The notes: a model not told the origin generated them from the sequence alone. DNA of 64,000 bases from Proteinivorax tanatarense (GCF_040267685.1 NZ_CP158367.1:682001-746000), one strand, 5' to 3'. Shown: positions 25,303 to 35,104, numbered from the stretch's first letter. Program-made: numbers and translations.

Positions 25303-27012
25303 ATGAAAACCTATCAGGACTTACAAACTTTATTAAAGAAAATTGATGGTAAAGGTTATAAAGCCTATAAAGATATTTCTGGTAATTATGAGCTAGATAA
25401 TCTTAAACTATTTATAGATTATGTACAAGGAGATCCTTTTGCATCTCCATCTAGAATTAGGGTGGCAATGTCACAAAAAATAGCAAAGTTTCCCAAGGAG
25501 TATTTTCAGGATAAAAACCGAAGAATAGCCACTGTGGATTTTTTAACAAGGACGTTTCATAATAATATACAAAAACTATATAAGGGTGTAGGAGGAACTG
25601 GGAAAAGTGGGCTTCTATCTATCGATAAATGCAGTCAAAAAATATTAGAAAAAACCAGCGTTATCATAGATGATAATAAGGTGGAAGCTAGAATAGAGGT
25701 GGGTTTGCCCGCTTCAGGACGTAGAGTTCTTGGGAAAAAAGCAATTTTTTTATTAACGAAGGTAATCCCCGATATCGCCCAAAAATCTTTAATGTATAAA
25801 AATATAAATACTGACAAGCTGTGGGAACAAATTCAGTTAGTTGATGATCAACAAGTTTTAAGAAAAGAGGTTATAGAAAATAATTTGATAGCATTTGTCG
25901 CTAACAATTCTATTTTACCTAGGGAAAGTGGTATTTCTGATAAACCATTAAGAACTGGGGTGACAAGTTTCCAAGCACCGCCTTCTTTAGAGGTTAGCTT
26001 TGACTTGCCTCATAAAGGTAAAGTCAAAGGTATGGGAGTTCCTGAAGGAGTAAACCTTATTGTGGGAGGTGGATATCACGGCAAGTCAACACTTCTTAAA
26101 GCTCTAGAAAATGGGGTATATAATCATATTGTAGGTGATGGCAGAGAGTATGTCGTTGCTAGAAAAAATGCTGTAAAAATCCGTGCGGAAGATGGCAGGA
26201 GAGTAGAAAAGGTGGATATTTCCCCTTTCATAAACAATTTGCCTAACAAACAGGATACTACAAAATTTCGGTCAGAAAATGCTAGTGGCTCAACATCTCA
26301 GGGAACAAATATTGTGGAAGCTTTGGAAATAGGAACGGACTTGCTGTTAATTGATGAAGATACCAGCGCCACAAATTTTATGGTGCGAGACAGTAGAATG
26401 CAAGAGTTAGTAGTTAAAGATAAAGAGCCTATAACTCCTTTTATCGATCAAGTGAAAAATTTATATAAAAAACACTCAGTTTCAACGGTTTTAGTTGTAG
26501 GTGGATGTGGAGACTATTTTGATGTGGCGGATACTGTAATAATGTTAGATGAATACAAGCCTTTAGATGTTACCGAAGCATCTAAGGAAATTGCTAAAAA
26601 ATATTGCGCTCAAAGAAAAACAGAAAATAATAATGAGTTTTTAAATAAAAAAAATCAACGTAAAATAAGCAATAGGAGCTTTCCAGTTGAGAGAAGAGGA
26701 ATTAAAGTAAAGTCCAAAGGTCTTAAGTTAATCCAATATAATAAAACTTTTGTGGATTTAACGTATTTAGAACAACTAGTTGATAGTAGCCAAACTAACA
26801 CTATAGCCTGTATTTTTGAGTATATAGCAAAAAAAACTGCTAAAAATGAAATGACAGTAGAAGAAACTATTGAAACTATCTATGATGCTATTGAAACTAA
26901 CGGACTTGAAGTAATATCTCCATATAAAGGTCATCCAGGGAACTTAGCAATGCCAAGAAAGCAAGAGGTAGCAGCAGCGATAAACAGATTTAGATTGTTA
27001 AAAATTATGTAG
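25303..27012 (+). CDS. ABC-class predicted ATPase (COG3044)
   Basis: 569 residues. A distinctive soluble ATPase: a unique N-terminal domain (about 1-235), Walker A as GGGYHGKSTLLKAL, a signature-like segment SGSTSQGTNIVEAL, Walker B DLLLIDEDTSATNFM, and a switch region VVGGCGDYFDVADTVIMLDEY, then a C-terminal domain. No membrane part or transporter partner. Its biological role is not known; the family is common in anaerobes and archaea. GGGAGG precedes ATG. It is followed by a long terminator hairpin. Confidence 0.85.
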   Translation: MKTYQDLQTLLKKIDGKGYKAYKDISGNYELDNLKLFIDYVQGDPFASPSRIRVAMSQKIAKFPKEYFQDKNRRIATVDFLTRTFHNNIQKLYKGVGGTGKSGLLSIDKCSQKILEKTSVIIDDNKVEARIEVGLPASGRRVLGKKAIFLLTKVIPDIAQKSLMYKNINTDKLWEQIQLVDDQQVLRKEVIENNLIAFVANNSILPRESGISDKPLRTGVTSFQAPPSLEVSFDLPHKGKVKGMGVPEGVNLIVGGGYHGKSTLLKALENGVYNHIVGDGREYVVARKNAVKIRAEDGRRVEKVDISPFINNLPNKQDTTKFRSENASGSTSQGTNIVEALEIGTDLLLIDEDTSATNFMVRDSRMQELVVKDKEPITPFIDQVKNLYKKHSVSTVLVVGGCGDYFDVADTVIMLDEYKPLDVTEASKEIAKKYCAQRKTENNNEFLNKKNQRKISNRSFPVERRGIKVKSKGLKLIQYNKTFVDLTYLEQLVDSSQTNTIACIFEYIAKKTAKNEMTVEETIETIYDAIETNGLEVISPYKGHPGNLAMPRKQEVAAAINRFRLLKIM

Positions 27013-27052
27013 AGTACATTTAAAACAACCCAATAAAACTAAGATGGGGATA

Positions 27053-27121
27053 TAAAACATACTTCTAAAATATATAGTTTAATTAAAAGAAAATTAGACT
27101 ATATATTTGGAAGTGTTTTTT
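27053..27121 (+). terminator. Long terminator hairpin
   Basis: An imperfect stem of more than 20 bp (about 27058-27084 with 27091-27114), with a few wobbles and one bulge, followed by a run of seven T. It lies about 45 bases past the ATPase stop. Confidence 0.75.
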
Positions 27122-27221
27122 TATGGGAAGAAAATCGAAGCATAGCAAAGAAGGAAAAACAAGAGGTCATATATAATATAATATAGTAGATTTCATAATA
27201 AATGCCGCGAGGAGGCTTATA

Positions 27222-27884
27222 ATGGATAACATAATAGGATTAGTTATATCAGTTGTGTTTATCTTTGCGATTATGGGAATGTCCGCTATATTAATGAAAC
27301 ATGGCGGTTTATCCAATGAGGGTAGTAGAAAATTCATTCATATTGGGGTTAGTCACTGGTGGATAATTGCCATGATTTTTTTTGATAACATATTTTATGC
27401 TACAATAATTCCTGTGCTATTTATTGTGTTTAACTACCTTTCTTATAGATTTCAATTTGTGGACAGCATGGAAAGAGATGGGGGTAAAAAGGACTTAGGT
27501 ACGGTATATTACCCAATATCCTTATTTATATTGATGGTGCTGTCTTTTACAGGATATAGCGAGTTATATATAGGAGCGCTGGGGGTTTTGATTATGGGGT
27601 ATGGCGATGGCTTTGCTGCCGTAGCTGGAAAAAGGTATGGACGATATACATTTAAAGTGATGGGAAATACCAAAACTGTAGAAGGTTGTATAGCAATGTT
27701 TGTTTTTTCCTTTGCCATTGCTTTTGTGATTTTGGGACTGTATTCAAGCGCCCCCATACCTTTAGTAGCCTGGGTTATTGCGGGTTTTGCAACTATAATA
27801 GAGGCTATATCTCCATATGGACTAGATAATCTTACAGTCCCATTATTAACATCGGGATTCTACATGTTCTTTTTCTACAACTAG
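27222..27884 (+). CDS. Polyprenol/phytol kinase-like membrane protein (VTE5/SEC59 family)
   Basis: 220 residues with about seven hydrophobic segments; GAGGAGG before ATG. Family motifs: SRKFIHIGVSHWW, then DGGKKDLGTVYYP, LIMGYGDGFAAVAGKRYGRY (nucleotide-binding region) and NTKTVEGCIAMFV. The CTP-dependent dolichol/phytol kinase family phosphorylates long isoprenoid alcohols at the membrane. It overlaps functionally with the DUF92 gene 11 bases downstream: in plants, VTE5 and the DUF92 enzyme VTE6 carry out successive phosphorylations of phytol. The alcohol used here is unknown. Confidence 0.78.
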   Translation: MDNIIGLVISVVFIFAIMGMSAILMKHGGLSNEGSRKFIHIGVSHWWIIAMIFFDNIFYATIIPVLFIVFNYLSYRFQFVDSMERDGGKKDLGTVYYPISLFILMVLSFTGYSELYIGALGVLIMGYGDGFAAVAGKRYGRYTFKVMGNTKTVEGCIAMFVFSFAIAFVILGLYSSAPIPLVAWVIAGFATIIEAISPYGLDNLTVPLLTSGFYMFFFYN

Positions 27885-27895
27885 GGGGTTAAAAC

Positions 27896-28702
27896 ATGAT
27901 AAATTTAGTTATAGGATTTGCGCTATCCAACATAGTGTCTATACTTGCATATAAAAAGGAATCCCTAAATTTAAGTGGAGCTATATCTGCAATAATTTTG
28001 GGCACGTTGCTGTTTGTTTTTGGAGGAGCTTTTTTATGGATGATAATGATTGGCTTTTTTATTTCATCAAGTGTAATTAGCAAATTGGGCAAGCGCCAAA
28101 AAGAATTTACAAAAGATATTAATGAAAAAGGTTCCCGTCGTGATGTAACCCAAGTACTTGCAAACGGAGGGCTAGGGTTAGCTGTAGCTTTTTGTTATTA
28201 CTTAACTGATGCAGAAGAGTTTTTGCTAGCCTATGTCGTGTTATTTGCTTCGGTTAATGCTGATACATGGTCATCTGAATTAGGTGTGCTAAGCAAAAAA
28301 AAACCTGTATCTATACTTACATTTAGAGTTGTTGACAAGGGGACATCAGGTGGGATAAGCAAATTAGGAACTATAGCGGCAATATTAGGTTCCAGCTTTA
28401 TAGCACTAATTTTTTTTGTAGGCTATTTGTTAACATATGGTTATAATAATATGTTAATGCTAATGACAATGTTATGTTTATTGGGAGGTTTTTTAGGCTC
28501 CATTATTGATAGTGTCATGGGAGGAACTGTGCAAGGTAAGTTTTGCTGTCAGGTTTGTAATTGTATAACCGAAAAAAAAATTCACCATAATAAGCCGACA
28601 ATACATAAAAAAGGATGGAAGGTCTTAAATAATGAAGGTGTTAATTTTTTCAGTGCTGCTATTTCTTCATTGATTATGGTGCTGATTTTTCAGCTATTTT
28701 AA
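27896..28702 (+). CDS. DUF92 family membrane protein (VTE6-like isoprenyl phosphate kinase)
   Basis: 268 residues, about six hydrophobic segments. DUF92 features: SGAISAIILGTLLFVFGG, SRRDVTQVLANGGLG, SVNADTWSSELGVLSKKKP and VDKGTSGGISKLGTIAAILGS, near the end SIIDSVMGGTVQGKF. The pair of short Cys-rich turns (CCQVCNC) is also typical. Plant VTE6 of this family phosphorylates phytyl phosphate to the diphosphate. With the upstream kinase it could salvage free prenols into prenyl diphosphates; this is inferred from family knowledge and gene order. Confidence 0.8.
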   Translation: MINLVIGFALSNIVSILAYKKESLNLSGAISAIILGTLLFVFGGAFLWMIMIGFFISSSVISKLGKRQKEFTKDINEKGSRRDVTQVLANGGLGLAVAFCYYLTDAEEFLLAYVVLFASVNADTWSSELGVLSKKKPVSILTFRVVDKGTSGGISKLGTIAAILGSSFIALIFFVGYLLTYGYNNMLMLMTMLCLLGGFLGSIIDSVMGGTVQGKFCCQVCNCITEKKIHHNKPTIHKKGWKVLNNEGVNFFSAAISSLIMVLIFQLF

Positions 28703-28770
28703 TAAATATATAATTCTTTATTGTATATTTATTATTCGAGGCATAATATAAGATAAGGAATGTGTTCAGA

Positions 28771-28810
28771 AATAAGACATGTTTATAAACTAGTACACTT
28801 CTGTGTACTA
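28771..28810 (+). promoter_or_regulatory. Candidate upstream activating site A of the sigma-54 regulon
   Basis: Contains AAGACATGTTTATAAAC followed by the inverted repeat TAGTACAC (28791-28798) with GTGTACTA (28803-28810). It is 145-185 bases before the -24/-12 promoter at 28956, the normal range for an enhancer bound by a sigma-54 activator. Related ACAYGT...AGnACAY sequence lies before the other two sigma-54 promoters (36711, 42119). Confidence 0.5.
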
Positions 28811-28955
28811 ATCCTTTATTTTATACAAATTTTAGTATTGTGTTTGCGTAAGTGTACAAAAAAAATACATTTCTCTCTAAAAAAATAACTTTTCAGATGA
28901 TAAAAAAGGACTATAAAAAGCTTTCTGAGTGGGGAAAGGGATTATGGATTTTTGT

Positions 28956-28971
28956 TGGCATATATTTTGCA
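28956..28971 (+). promoter_or_regulatory. Sigma-54 (-24/-12) promoter 1
   Basis: TGGCATATATTTTGCA has GG and GC exactly ten bases apart, matching the sigma-54 consensus (TGGCAC-N5-TTGCA) closely. It is 44 bases before the crotonase start. The activator gene at 35286 is in the same cluster. Confidence 0.85.
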
Positions 28972-29014
28972 TTAAAGAGTTAATATAATGAAAATGTATG
29001 GAGGCGATAACTTT

Positions 29015-29788
29015 ATGGAATTTAACAATCTAATTTATCAAAAGCAAGGGGAAATAGCTGTCTTATCAATCAATAGACCCAAAGCTTTAAATGCACTAAA
29101 TGAAGAATTGCTTCAAGAACTAAATATTGCTATAGATAAGATTTGTGTTGATAAAGAAATAAATGTATTGATTTTAACAGGAGAAGGTAAAAGTTTTGTG
29201 GCAGGTGCAGATATTACACAAATGCAAAAAAAGACCTCAGATGAAGCAAGAAATTTTGCAGAGTTAGGGATGAAGGTGTTTAGAAAAATTGAGTTAATGG
29301 ACACCCCGGTAATTGCTGCAGTTAATGGATTTGCTTTGGGAGGTGGTTGTGAGCTTGCCTTAGCTTGTGATATTCGCCTAGCTAGTTCTAAAGCTAAATT
29401 TGGTCAACCAGAGGTGGGATTAGGGATTACTCCAGGGTTTGGTGGTACTCAGAGGCTGCCTAGGATAATTGGAGAAGCTAAAGCTAAAGAGCTAATATTT
29501 ACAGGTAGTATGGTTGATGCTGAAACAGCAAAAAATATAGGACTTGTTAATAACGTCTTTGAGCCTGATACATTGCTCGATGAGGCTTTTAAATTAGCTA
29601 AAAAAATTGCAGCTAATGGCTCGCTTTCTGTTAAATATTCCAAAGCAGCTATAAATAAAGGGCTTCAAATGGACTTAGACTCAGCTATGGAGTTGGAAAA
29701 AGATCTTTTCGCACTATGTTTTGCTTCAGAGCAGCAAAAAGAGGGAATGGCTGCTTTTGTGGAAAAAAGAAAGCCTAATTTTAAATAA
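29015..29788 (+). CDS. crt: Enoyl-CoA hydratase / 3-hydroxybutyryl-CoA dehydratase (crotonase)
   Basis: 257 residues from the ATG at 29015 (TGGAGGCG upstream; the frame opens at 28988 but that start lacks a site). Crotonase motifs: [10 protein letters not shown] (oxyanion hole), [42 protein letters not shown] (first catalytic Glu) and AKELIFTG (second Glu). It hydrates a 2-enoyl-CoA, or in the reverse direction forms crotonyl-CoA in butyrate synthesis. First gene of the sigma-54-driven operon with hbd and thl. Confidence 0.93.
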   Translation: MEFNNLIYQKQGEIAVLSINRPKALNALNEELLQELNIAIDKICVDKEINVLILTGEGKSFVAGADITQMQKKTSDEARNFAELGMKVFRKIELMDTPVIAAVNGFALGGGCELALACDIRLASSKAKFGQPEVGLGITPGFGGTQRLPRIIGEAKAKELIFTGSMVDAETAKNIGLVNNVFEPDTLLDEAFKLAKKIAANGSLSVKYSKAAINKGLQMDLDSAMELEKDLFALCFASEQQKEGMAAFVEKRKPNFK

Positions 29789-29805
29789 GTAGGAGGAATG
29801 ACAAA

Positions 29806-30651
29806 ATGAAAATTTGCGTATTAGGTGCAGGTACAATGGGAGCAGGAATTGCTCAAGTTTTTGCACAAAAAGGTTATGAAGTTATAATAAGGGATGTTCA
29901 ACAGGAGTTAGTGGATAAAGGTATAGCTACAATTACAAAAAATTTAGATAGAAGTGTTAAAAAAGAAAGAATCACACTAGAGCAAAAAGAAGATATTTTA
30001 TCAAAAATCACTGGCACAGTGGACATTAATAATGCCAGTGATGTTGATTTGGTTGTGGAAGCTGCCATAGAAAATATGGAAATAAAGAAGAAAATTTTTT
30101 CAGAACTTGATAAAGTATGTCAAGAGAAAACAATCTTTGCGACCAATACATCCTCCCTTTCAATTACTGAAATTGCAATTGCTACAAACAGACCGGAAAA
30201 AGTTATCGGCATGCACTTTTTCAACCCAGTTCCAGTTATGAAACTTGTGGAAGTAATTAATGGTATTGCTACCTCAAAAGAAACTACAAAAACTATAATA
30301 GAAGTAAGTGAAGCTATTGGTAAAAGTCCGGTAGAAGTAGAAGAGGCTCCAGGTTTTGTTGTAAATAGAATTTTAATTCCAATGATTAATGAAGCTAGTG
30401 CTATTTATGCTGAAGGTATAGCAAGTGCTGAAGATATTGACAAAGCAATGCAGTTGGGTGCCAATCATCCAATTGGTCCACTAGCTTTAGGTGACATGAT
30501 TGGTTTAGATGTTTGCCTTGCTGTTATGGAAGTGTTACACAGCGAGTTAGGTGAGGATAAATACAGGCCACATCCGCTGTTAAAGAAAATGGTTAGAGGC
30601 AATCTGTTAGGAAGAAAGACTAAAAAAGGATTTTATGATTATACCAAATAA
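29806..30651 (+). CDS. hbd: 3-hydroxybutyryl-CoA (3-hydroxyacyl-CoA) dehydrogenase
   Basis: 281 residues, standard length; AGGAGG before ATG, 17 bases after crt. Rossmann motif [20 protein letters not shown]; catalytic stretch [17 protein letters not shown] and [11 protein letters not shown]; substrate domain [15 protein letters not shown]. It interconverts 3-oxoacyl-CoA and 3-hydroxyacyl-CoA with NAD(P)H in the cytoplasm. The operon order crt-hbd-thl is typical for butanoate-type pathways, run either forward or as beta-oxidation. Confidence 0.94.
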   Translation: MKICVLGAGTMGAGIAQVFAQKGYEVIIRDVQQELVDKGIATITKNLDRSVKKERITLEQKEDILSKITGTVDINNASDVDLVVEAAIENMEIKKKIFSELDKVCQEKTIFATNTSSLSITEIAIATNRPEKVIGMHFFNPVPVMKLVEVINGIATSKETTKTIIEVSEAIGKSPVEVEEAPGFVVNRILIPMINEASAIYAEGIASAEDIDKAMQLGANHPIGPLALGDMIGLDVCLAVMEVLHSELGEDKYRPHPLLKKMVRGNLLGRKTKKGFYDYTK

Positions 30652-30663
30652 GGAGGATTTTCT

Positions 30664-31845
30664 ATGTTGAAAGAAGTAGTAATAGCTTCTGCTGCAAGGA
30701 CACCCATTGGAAATTTCGGAGGTAGTTTAGCTAAGCTTTCTGCAGTTCAATTAGGAGAGGTAGCAGCTAAAGCAGCAATAGAAAGAGCAAATGTAAAACC
30801 TGAACACATCGATGATGTTCTAGTTGGTAATATACTGTCCACTGGTCTTGGGCAAAACCCGGCAAGACAGGTTGCTATAAACGCTGGCATTCCAGATACC
30901 ACTCCTGCCATGACCCTGAATAAGTTATGTGGTTCAGGTTTAAGGGCTGTAAGTATGGCAGCACAGTTCATTATGCTCGGTGATGCAGATGTAGTGTTAG
31001 CTGGGGGTGTTGAAAGCATGAGTAATGCTCCATACTATATGCCAAAAGCACGTTTTGGTCAAAAGATGGGACATGGGCAAATTATGGATTCGATGATTCA
31101 TGACGCCTTAACTGATGCTTTTAATGATTACCATATGGGAATTACTGCTGAAAATATAGCAGAAAGGTGGAACCTCTCTCGAGAAGAGCAAGATCAGTTT
31201 GCTGCTGCCAGTCAGCAAAAGGCTGAAAAAGCGCAATCGGAAGGTAAATTCAAAGATGAGATTGCACCAGTTGAAATACCACAGAGAAAAGGCGACCCGG
31301 TTGTTGTTGACACAGATGAGTACCCCAAGCCAGGAATTACAGCAGAGAAGTTGGCAAAGTTAAGGCCAGCATTCAAAAAAGATGGTACTGTAACTGCAGG
31401 AAATGCATCAGGTATTAATGATGGTGCATCTATGTTGATTGTAATGTCAAAAGAAAAAGCAGATGAGTTGGGTATTGAGCCACTAGCTACTATTAAAGCA
31501 TATGCTTCCGTCGCTTTAGATCCGGCAATTATGGGTTATGGCCCTGTTCCATCAACAAAAAAAGCTTTAGAAAGAGCAAAGATTACAGCGGAAGACATAG
31601 ACTTAGTTGAAGCCAATGAAGCTTTTGCTGCCCAATCTTTGGCAGTAGTAAAAGACTTAGGGCTAAACTCTTCTAAAGTCAATGTTAATGGAGGAGCTAT
31701 AGCTTTAGGTCATCCAGTAGGAGCGTCCGGAGCTAGGATACTTACTACACTATTGTATGAGATGAAAAAGAGAGATGCTAAAACGGGACTTGCCACTCTA
31801 TGCATCGGTGGAGGACAGGGAACTAGTCTGATAGTGGAAAGATAA
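30664..31845 (+). CDS. thl: Acetyl-CoA C-acetyltransferase (thiolase)
   Basis: 393 residues, normal length. Active site complete: [11 protein letters not shown] (Cys89), [11 protein letters not shown] (His350) and CIGGGQGTS (Cys380). It condenses two acetyl-CoA to acetoacetyl-CoA, or cleaves 3-oxoacyl-CoA in the catabolic direction. 12 bases after hbd with AGGAGG. A gap of 260 bases with several hairpins separates it from the acyl-CoA dehydrogenase, so the two halves of the pathway may be expressed at different levels. Confidence 0.94.
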   Translation: MLKEVVIASAARTPIGNFGGSLAKLSAVQLGEVAAKAAIERANVKPEHIDDVLVGNILSTGLGQNPARQVAINAGIPDTTPAMTLNKLCGSGLRAVSMAAQFIMLGDADVVLAGGVESMSNAPYYMPKARFGQKMGHGQIMDSMIHDALTDAFNDYHMGITAENIAERWNLSREEQDQFAAASQQKAEKAQSEGKFKDEIAPVEIPQRKGDPVVVDTDEYPKPGITAEKLAKLRPAFKKDGTVTAGNASGINDGASMLIVMSKEKADELGIEPLATIKAYASVALDPAIMGYGPVPSTKKALERAKITAEDIDLVEANEAFAAQSLAVVKDLGLNSSKVNVNGGAIALGHPVGASGARILTTLLYEMKKRDAKTGLATLCIGGGQGTSLIVER

Positions 31846-31883
31846 AACAGTTCAAAACAGTCTCAAGTAGTTTGTTTGTAACC

Positions 31884-32008
31884 GAGTTAACTTGCTGTAA
31901 CTCTCACTCAACAGCTGAGAAAGGCTGAAATTTGTGAGTAGTTGTCAACAGCTAGGCAAAATTCTGATAGGTTAACTATAGTCAGCGGAGGGGTGTCCCC
32001 CTTGCTGA
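31884..32008 (+). promoter_or_regulatory. Chain of hairpins between thl and the acyl-CoA dehydrogenase gene
   Basis: Three stems in a row: GAGTTA/TAACTC (31884-31903), CTCAC/GTGAG enclosing CAGC/GCTG (31903-31938), and TCAGC-AGGGG with CCCCT-GCTGA (31982-32008). A fourth, GTGAAAG/CTTTCAC, lies at about 32067-32086 just before the ribosome site. No T-run follows, so these are not terminators. They could form a leader RNA, processing site or mRNA-stabilising structure. No T-box or known riboswitch motif was found. Confidence 0.4.
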
Positions 32009-32105
32009 TAGAAGTTTACTTTAACTGCTTGGGGCTGTAAAAATATATTTTTATTTATAATACCTGTGAAAGAATGAACTTTCACAATTTGAGGAGGTAG
32101 TGCAA

Positions 32106-33245
32106 ATGGATTTTAAATTACAAAAAACTCATGAAATGCTTCGTAAGATGTACAGAGATTTTACTATTAACGAAGTTACACCAATTGCAGAAGAGGTTGA
32201 TGAAAAAGAAGAGTTTCCGGTTAAAACTGTGGAAAAGTTAGCTCGTTATGGTTTTTTAGGCATTCCTTTTCCTAAAGAGTATGGTGGACAAGGTGGAGAC
32301 AACCTAGCCTATGCTATGGCTGTAGAGGAACTTTCCCGTGGGTGTGCCACTACAGGAGTAATTGTTTCTGCTCATACTTCACTGTGTGCAGCGCCAATAT
32401 ACCAGTTTGGAAATGAAGAGCAAAAACAAAAGTACTTGGTTCCATTAGCTAAGGGAGAGAAGCTTGGAGCTTTTGGACTTACTGAGCCTAATGCTGGCAC
32501 CGATGCTTCAGCTCAACAAACTACAGCGGTATTGGAGGGAGACCATTACGTTATAAATGGCTCAAAGATTTTTATTACAAACGCTGGATATGCTGATATT
32601 TATATAGTTATGGCTATGACTGATCAGTCAGCAGGCACCCGTGGTATTTCAGCTTTTATAATTGATGCTGATACCGAGGGCTTCACTATCGGGAAGAAAG
32701 AAAAGAAGTTAGGAATAAAAGGATCATCTACTTGTGAGCTTATTTTTGAAAATTGTAAAATTCCCAAAGAAAACTTATTGGGCAAGGAAGGAAAAGGATT
32801 CAAGGTTGCTATGACTACCCTAGATGGGGGCAGGATAGGTATTGGGGCTCAGGCTCTAGGAATTGCTCAGGGAGCATTGGATGAAACAGTTTCCTATACA
32901 AAAGAGAGGGTGCAATTTGGAAGATCTATATCTAAGTTTCAGAATACACAGTTTGAATTAGCTGAAATGGACTCTAAAGTTGAAGCTTCTAGGTTGTTAG
33001 TTTACAAAGCGGCAAGCTATAAAGATATGGGCAAACCATATGCAAAAGAAGCAGCTATGGCTAAACTATATGCTTCTGAAACTTCCATGGAGGTAACTAC
33101 AAAAGCAGTACAATTGCACGGAGGTTATGGTTATACAAGAGAGTATCCAGTGGAAAGAATGATGAGGGATGCAAAAATAACTGAAATATATGAAGGGACT
33201 TCCGAAGTGCAAAAGATGGTTATTGCAGCTAGTTTACTGAAATAA
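32106..33245 (+). CDS. bcd: Acyl-CoA dehydrogenase (butyryl-CoA dehydrogenase type)
   Basis: 379 residues, the exact usual length; the ATG at 32106 is seven bases after GGAGGT. FAD motifs FGLTEPNAGTDAS and FITNAGYADIYIV; substrate and C-terminal motifs GRSISKFQNTQFELAEM, QLHGGYGYTREYPVERMMRDAKI and IYEGTSEVQ with the catalytic base at about Glu363. It reduces crotonyl-CoA or oxidises short acyl-CoA, exchanging electrons with the EtfBA encoded directly downstream. That pairing permits flavin-based bifurcation with NADH, though this cannot be proven from sequence alone. Confidence 0.92.
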   Translation: MDFKLQKTHEMLRKMYRDFTINEVTPIAEEVDEKEEFPVKTVEKLARYGFLGIPFPKEYGGQGGDNLAYAMAVEELSRGCATTGVIVSAHTSLCAAPIYQFGNEEQKQKYLVPLAKGEKLGAFGLTEPNAGTDASAQQTTAVLEGDHYVINGSKIFITNAGYADIYIVMAMTDQSAGTRGISAFIIDADTEGFTIGKKEKKLGIKGSSTCELIFENCKIPKENLLGKEGKGFKVAMTTLDGGRIGIGAQALGIAQGALDETVSYTKERVQFGRSISKFQNTQFELAEMDSKVEASRLLVYKAASYKDMGKPYAKEAAMAKLYASETSMEVTTKAVQLHGGYGYTREYPVERMMRDAKITEIYEGTSEVQKMVIAASLLK

Positions 33246-33263
33246 AAGAAGGAGGAGTAAAAC

Positions 33264-34046
33264 ATGAATATAGTTGTTTGTATTAAACAGGTGCCAGACA
33301 CTACAGAAGTTAAAATAGATCCTAAAACTGGAACAATGATAAGAGCAGGTGTTCCTAGTATTATTAACCCTGACGATAAAAGTGGTTTAGAAGCAGCTTT
33401 AACATTAAAAGAAAATTATGGTGGTAATGTAACAGTGATTACAATGGGACCTCCTCAAGCTAAAGAAGTTTTAAAAGAAGCTTTGGCAATGGGGGCTGAT
33501 CAAGGAGTACTTTTAACCGATAAGGCATTTGCAGGGGCAGATACTTGGGCAACCTCTAGCACCTTAGCGTCAGCTGTTAAAAAAATAGGTTATGATTTAA
33601 TTATTGCGGGAAGGCAGGCAATAGACGGTGATACTGCACAGGTAGGCCCACAAATGGCAGAGCACTTGAAAATTCCTCATGTGAGTTATGTAAAAGATGT
33701 TAAGATTTTAGAGGAAAAAGTAGTAGTTAAAAGGGCTTTTGAAGATGGGTATCACAAAATTGCTGTGCAAACACCTTGCCTAATTACAGCGTTATCTGAG
33801 ATGAACACGCCTAGATATATGTCCGTTGCAGGGATATATGATGCACAGGACGAAAGCAGAATACAAACTTGGACATTAGATGATATTGATGTTGATAGGG
33901 AACACATAGGCTTAAAAGGTTCACCAACCAAAGTTAAAAAATCGTTTACAAAGGGAGCAAAAACAGCAGGTAAAATCCATGAAGTTTCTCCCGAAGAAGG
34001 TGCTAAGCTTATCGTGGAAAAATTAAGAGAAAAATTTATCATATAG
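33264..34046 (+). CDS. etfB: Electron transfer flavoprotein beta subunit
   Basis: 260 residues, GGAGGAG before ATG. Typical start MNIVVCIKQVPDTTEVKIDPKTG, then MGPPQAKEVLKEALAMGADQGVLLTD and the AMP/FAD loop GRQAIDGDTAQVGPQ. It pairs with EtfA to carry electrons between the acyl-CoA dehydrogenase and NADH or ferredoxin. Gene order bcd-etfB-etfA is conserved in butyrate-forming Clostridia. Confidence 0.95.
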   Translation: MNIVVCIKQVPDTTEVKIDPKTGTMIRAGVPSIINPDDKSGLEAALTLKENYGGNVTVITMGPPQAKEVLKEALAMGADQGVLLTDKAFAGADTWATSSTLASAVKKIGYDLIIAGRQAIDGDTAQVGPQMAEHLKIPHVSYVKDVKILEEKVVVKRAFEDGYHKIAVQTPCLITALSEMNTPRYMSVAGIYDAQDESRIQTWTLDDIDVDREHIGLKGSPTKVKKSFTKGAKTAGKIHEVSPEEGAKLIVEKLREKFII

Positions 34047-34059
34047 GGAGGGAAAATTA

Positions 34060-35055
34060 ATGCAGCTTGAAGAATTCAAAAATGTAATGGTTTTTATTGA
34101 ACAGCGGGAAGGCGAGATTCAAAAAGTTTCTTTTGAGTTATTAGGTAAAGGTAGAGAATTAGCAGATAAATTGGGAGTAAAACTAAAAGGTGTGATAGTT
34201 GGTAATAAAGTAAACAAGCTAGCGGAAGATGTGATTGCATATGGTGCTGATGAGGCTATCGTAGTTGATAATGAACTACTTGATATTTATGCAACTAATC
34301 CTTATACAAAAGCGCTATCTGAGGTAATTAACGGTGAAAAACCTGAGATATTTTTAATTGGAGCAACAACCATTGGCAGAGATATTGCGCCAAGAGTAGC
34401 TGCTAGGGTAGAAACGGGGCTTACTGCTGATTGCACTTCATTAGAAATTGATGATGAAAGCAACGATCTGTTGATGACAAGACCTGCTTTTGGTGGTAAC
34501 TTAATGGCAACAATCATATGCCCTGAGCACAGGCCGCAAATGTCATCAGTAAGACCTGGGGTTATTCCCATGCCTTCAAGAGTAGATGGCAAAAAGGGAG
34601 ATATAACACCATGGGAAGTTACATTAACAGATGAAGATATGGATATAGAAATTATTGAAATAGTAAAAGAAGAAAAAGAAAAAGTAAACATCGAGGATGC
34701 AAATGTTTTGGTTTCAGGTGGGAGAGGTTTAGGAAGTAAGAAGAATTTTGAGGAACTAGAAAAACTTGCCCAAATATTAGATGGAGAGGTTTCTGCATCT
34801 CGTGGGGTAGTGGATGCTGGTTGGGTTGATGCTGCTAGACAAGTTGGTCAAACTGGAAAAACGGTCAGACCTAACCTATATATAGCCTGTGGTATTTCTG
34901 GAGCTATTCAACATGTGGCAGGTATGGAAGAATCTGACTTTATTATAGCTATAAATAAAAATCCTAAAGCAGCAATTTTTGAAAGAGCTGATATCGGTAT
35001 AGTTGGAGATGTAAACAAGATTTTACCAGCCCTAATAAATGAGTTAGATAAATAA
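34060..35055 (+). CDS. etfA: Electron transfer flavoprotein alpha subunit
   Basis: 331 residues, GGGAGGG before ATG, 13 bases after etfB. The C-terminal FAD domain is clear: VSGGRGLGSKKNFEEL, SRGVVDAGWVDAARQVGQTGKTVRPNLYIACGISGAIQH and INKNPKAAIFERADIGIVGD. It forms the heterodimer with EtfB. No N-terminal ferredoxin extension. A terminator follows. Confidence 0.95.
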   Translation: MQLEEFKNVMVFIEQREGEIQKVSFELLGKGRELADKLGVKLKGVIVGNKVNKLAEDVIAYGADEAIVVDNELLDIYATNPYTKALSEVINGEKPEIFLIGATTIGRDIAPRVAARVETGLTADCTSLEIDDESNDLLMTRPAFGGNLMATIICPEHRPQMSSVRPGVIPMPSRVDGKKGDITPWEVTLTDEDMDIEIIEIVKEEKEKVNIEDANVLVSGGRGLGSKKNFEELEKLAQILDGEVSASRGVVDAGWVDAARQVGQTGKTVRPNLYIACGISGAIQHVAGMEESDFIIAINKNPKAAIFERADIGIVGDVNKILPALINELDK

Positions 35056-35063
35056 ATATATAT

Positions 35064-35104
35064 AAATTAATGGCTGTTGATTATTCAATAGCCATTAATT
35101 TTTT
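35064..35104 (+). terminator. Terminator after etfA
   Basis: A stem of about 12 bp (35064-35075 with 35090-35101), extended by TTGA/TCAA near the loop, followed by T-rich sequence. Confidence 0.8.

Noticed and set aside
27123-27175. 17-codon frame starting MGRKSKHSKEG after the ABC-class ATPase terminator
   Set aside because: It starts in the terminator's T-run, lacks a ribosome site and is too short to judge.
31846-32105. T-box or cobalamin riboswitch in the thl-bcd gap
   Set aside because: The T-box UGGN sequence context and the cobalamin box were both looked for and not found.
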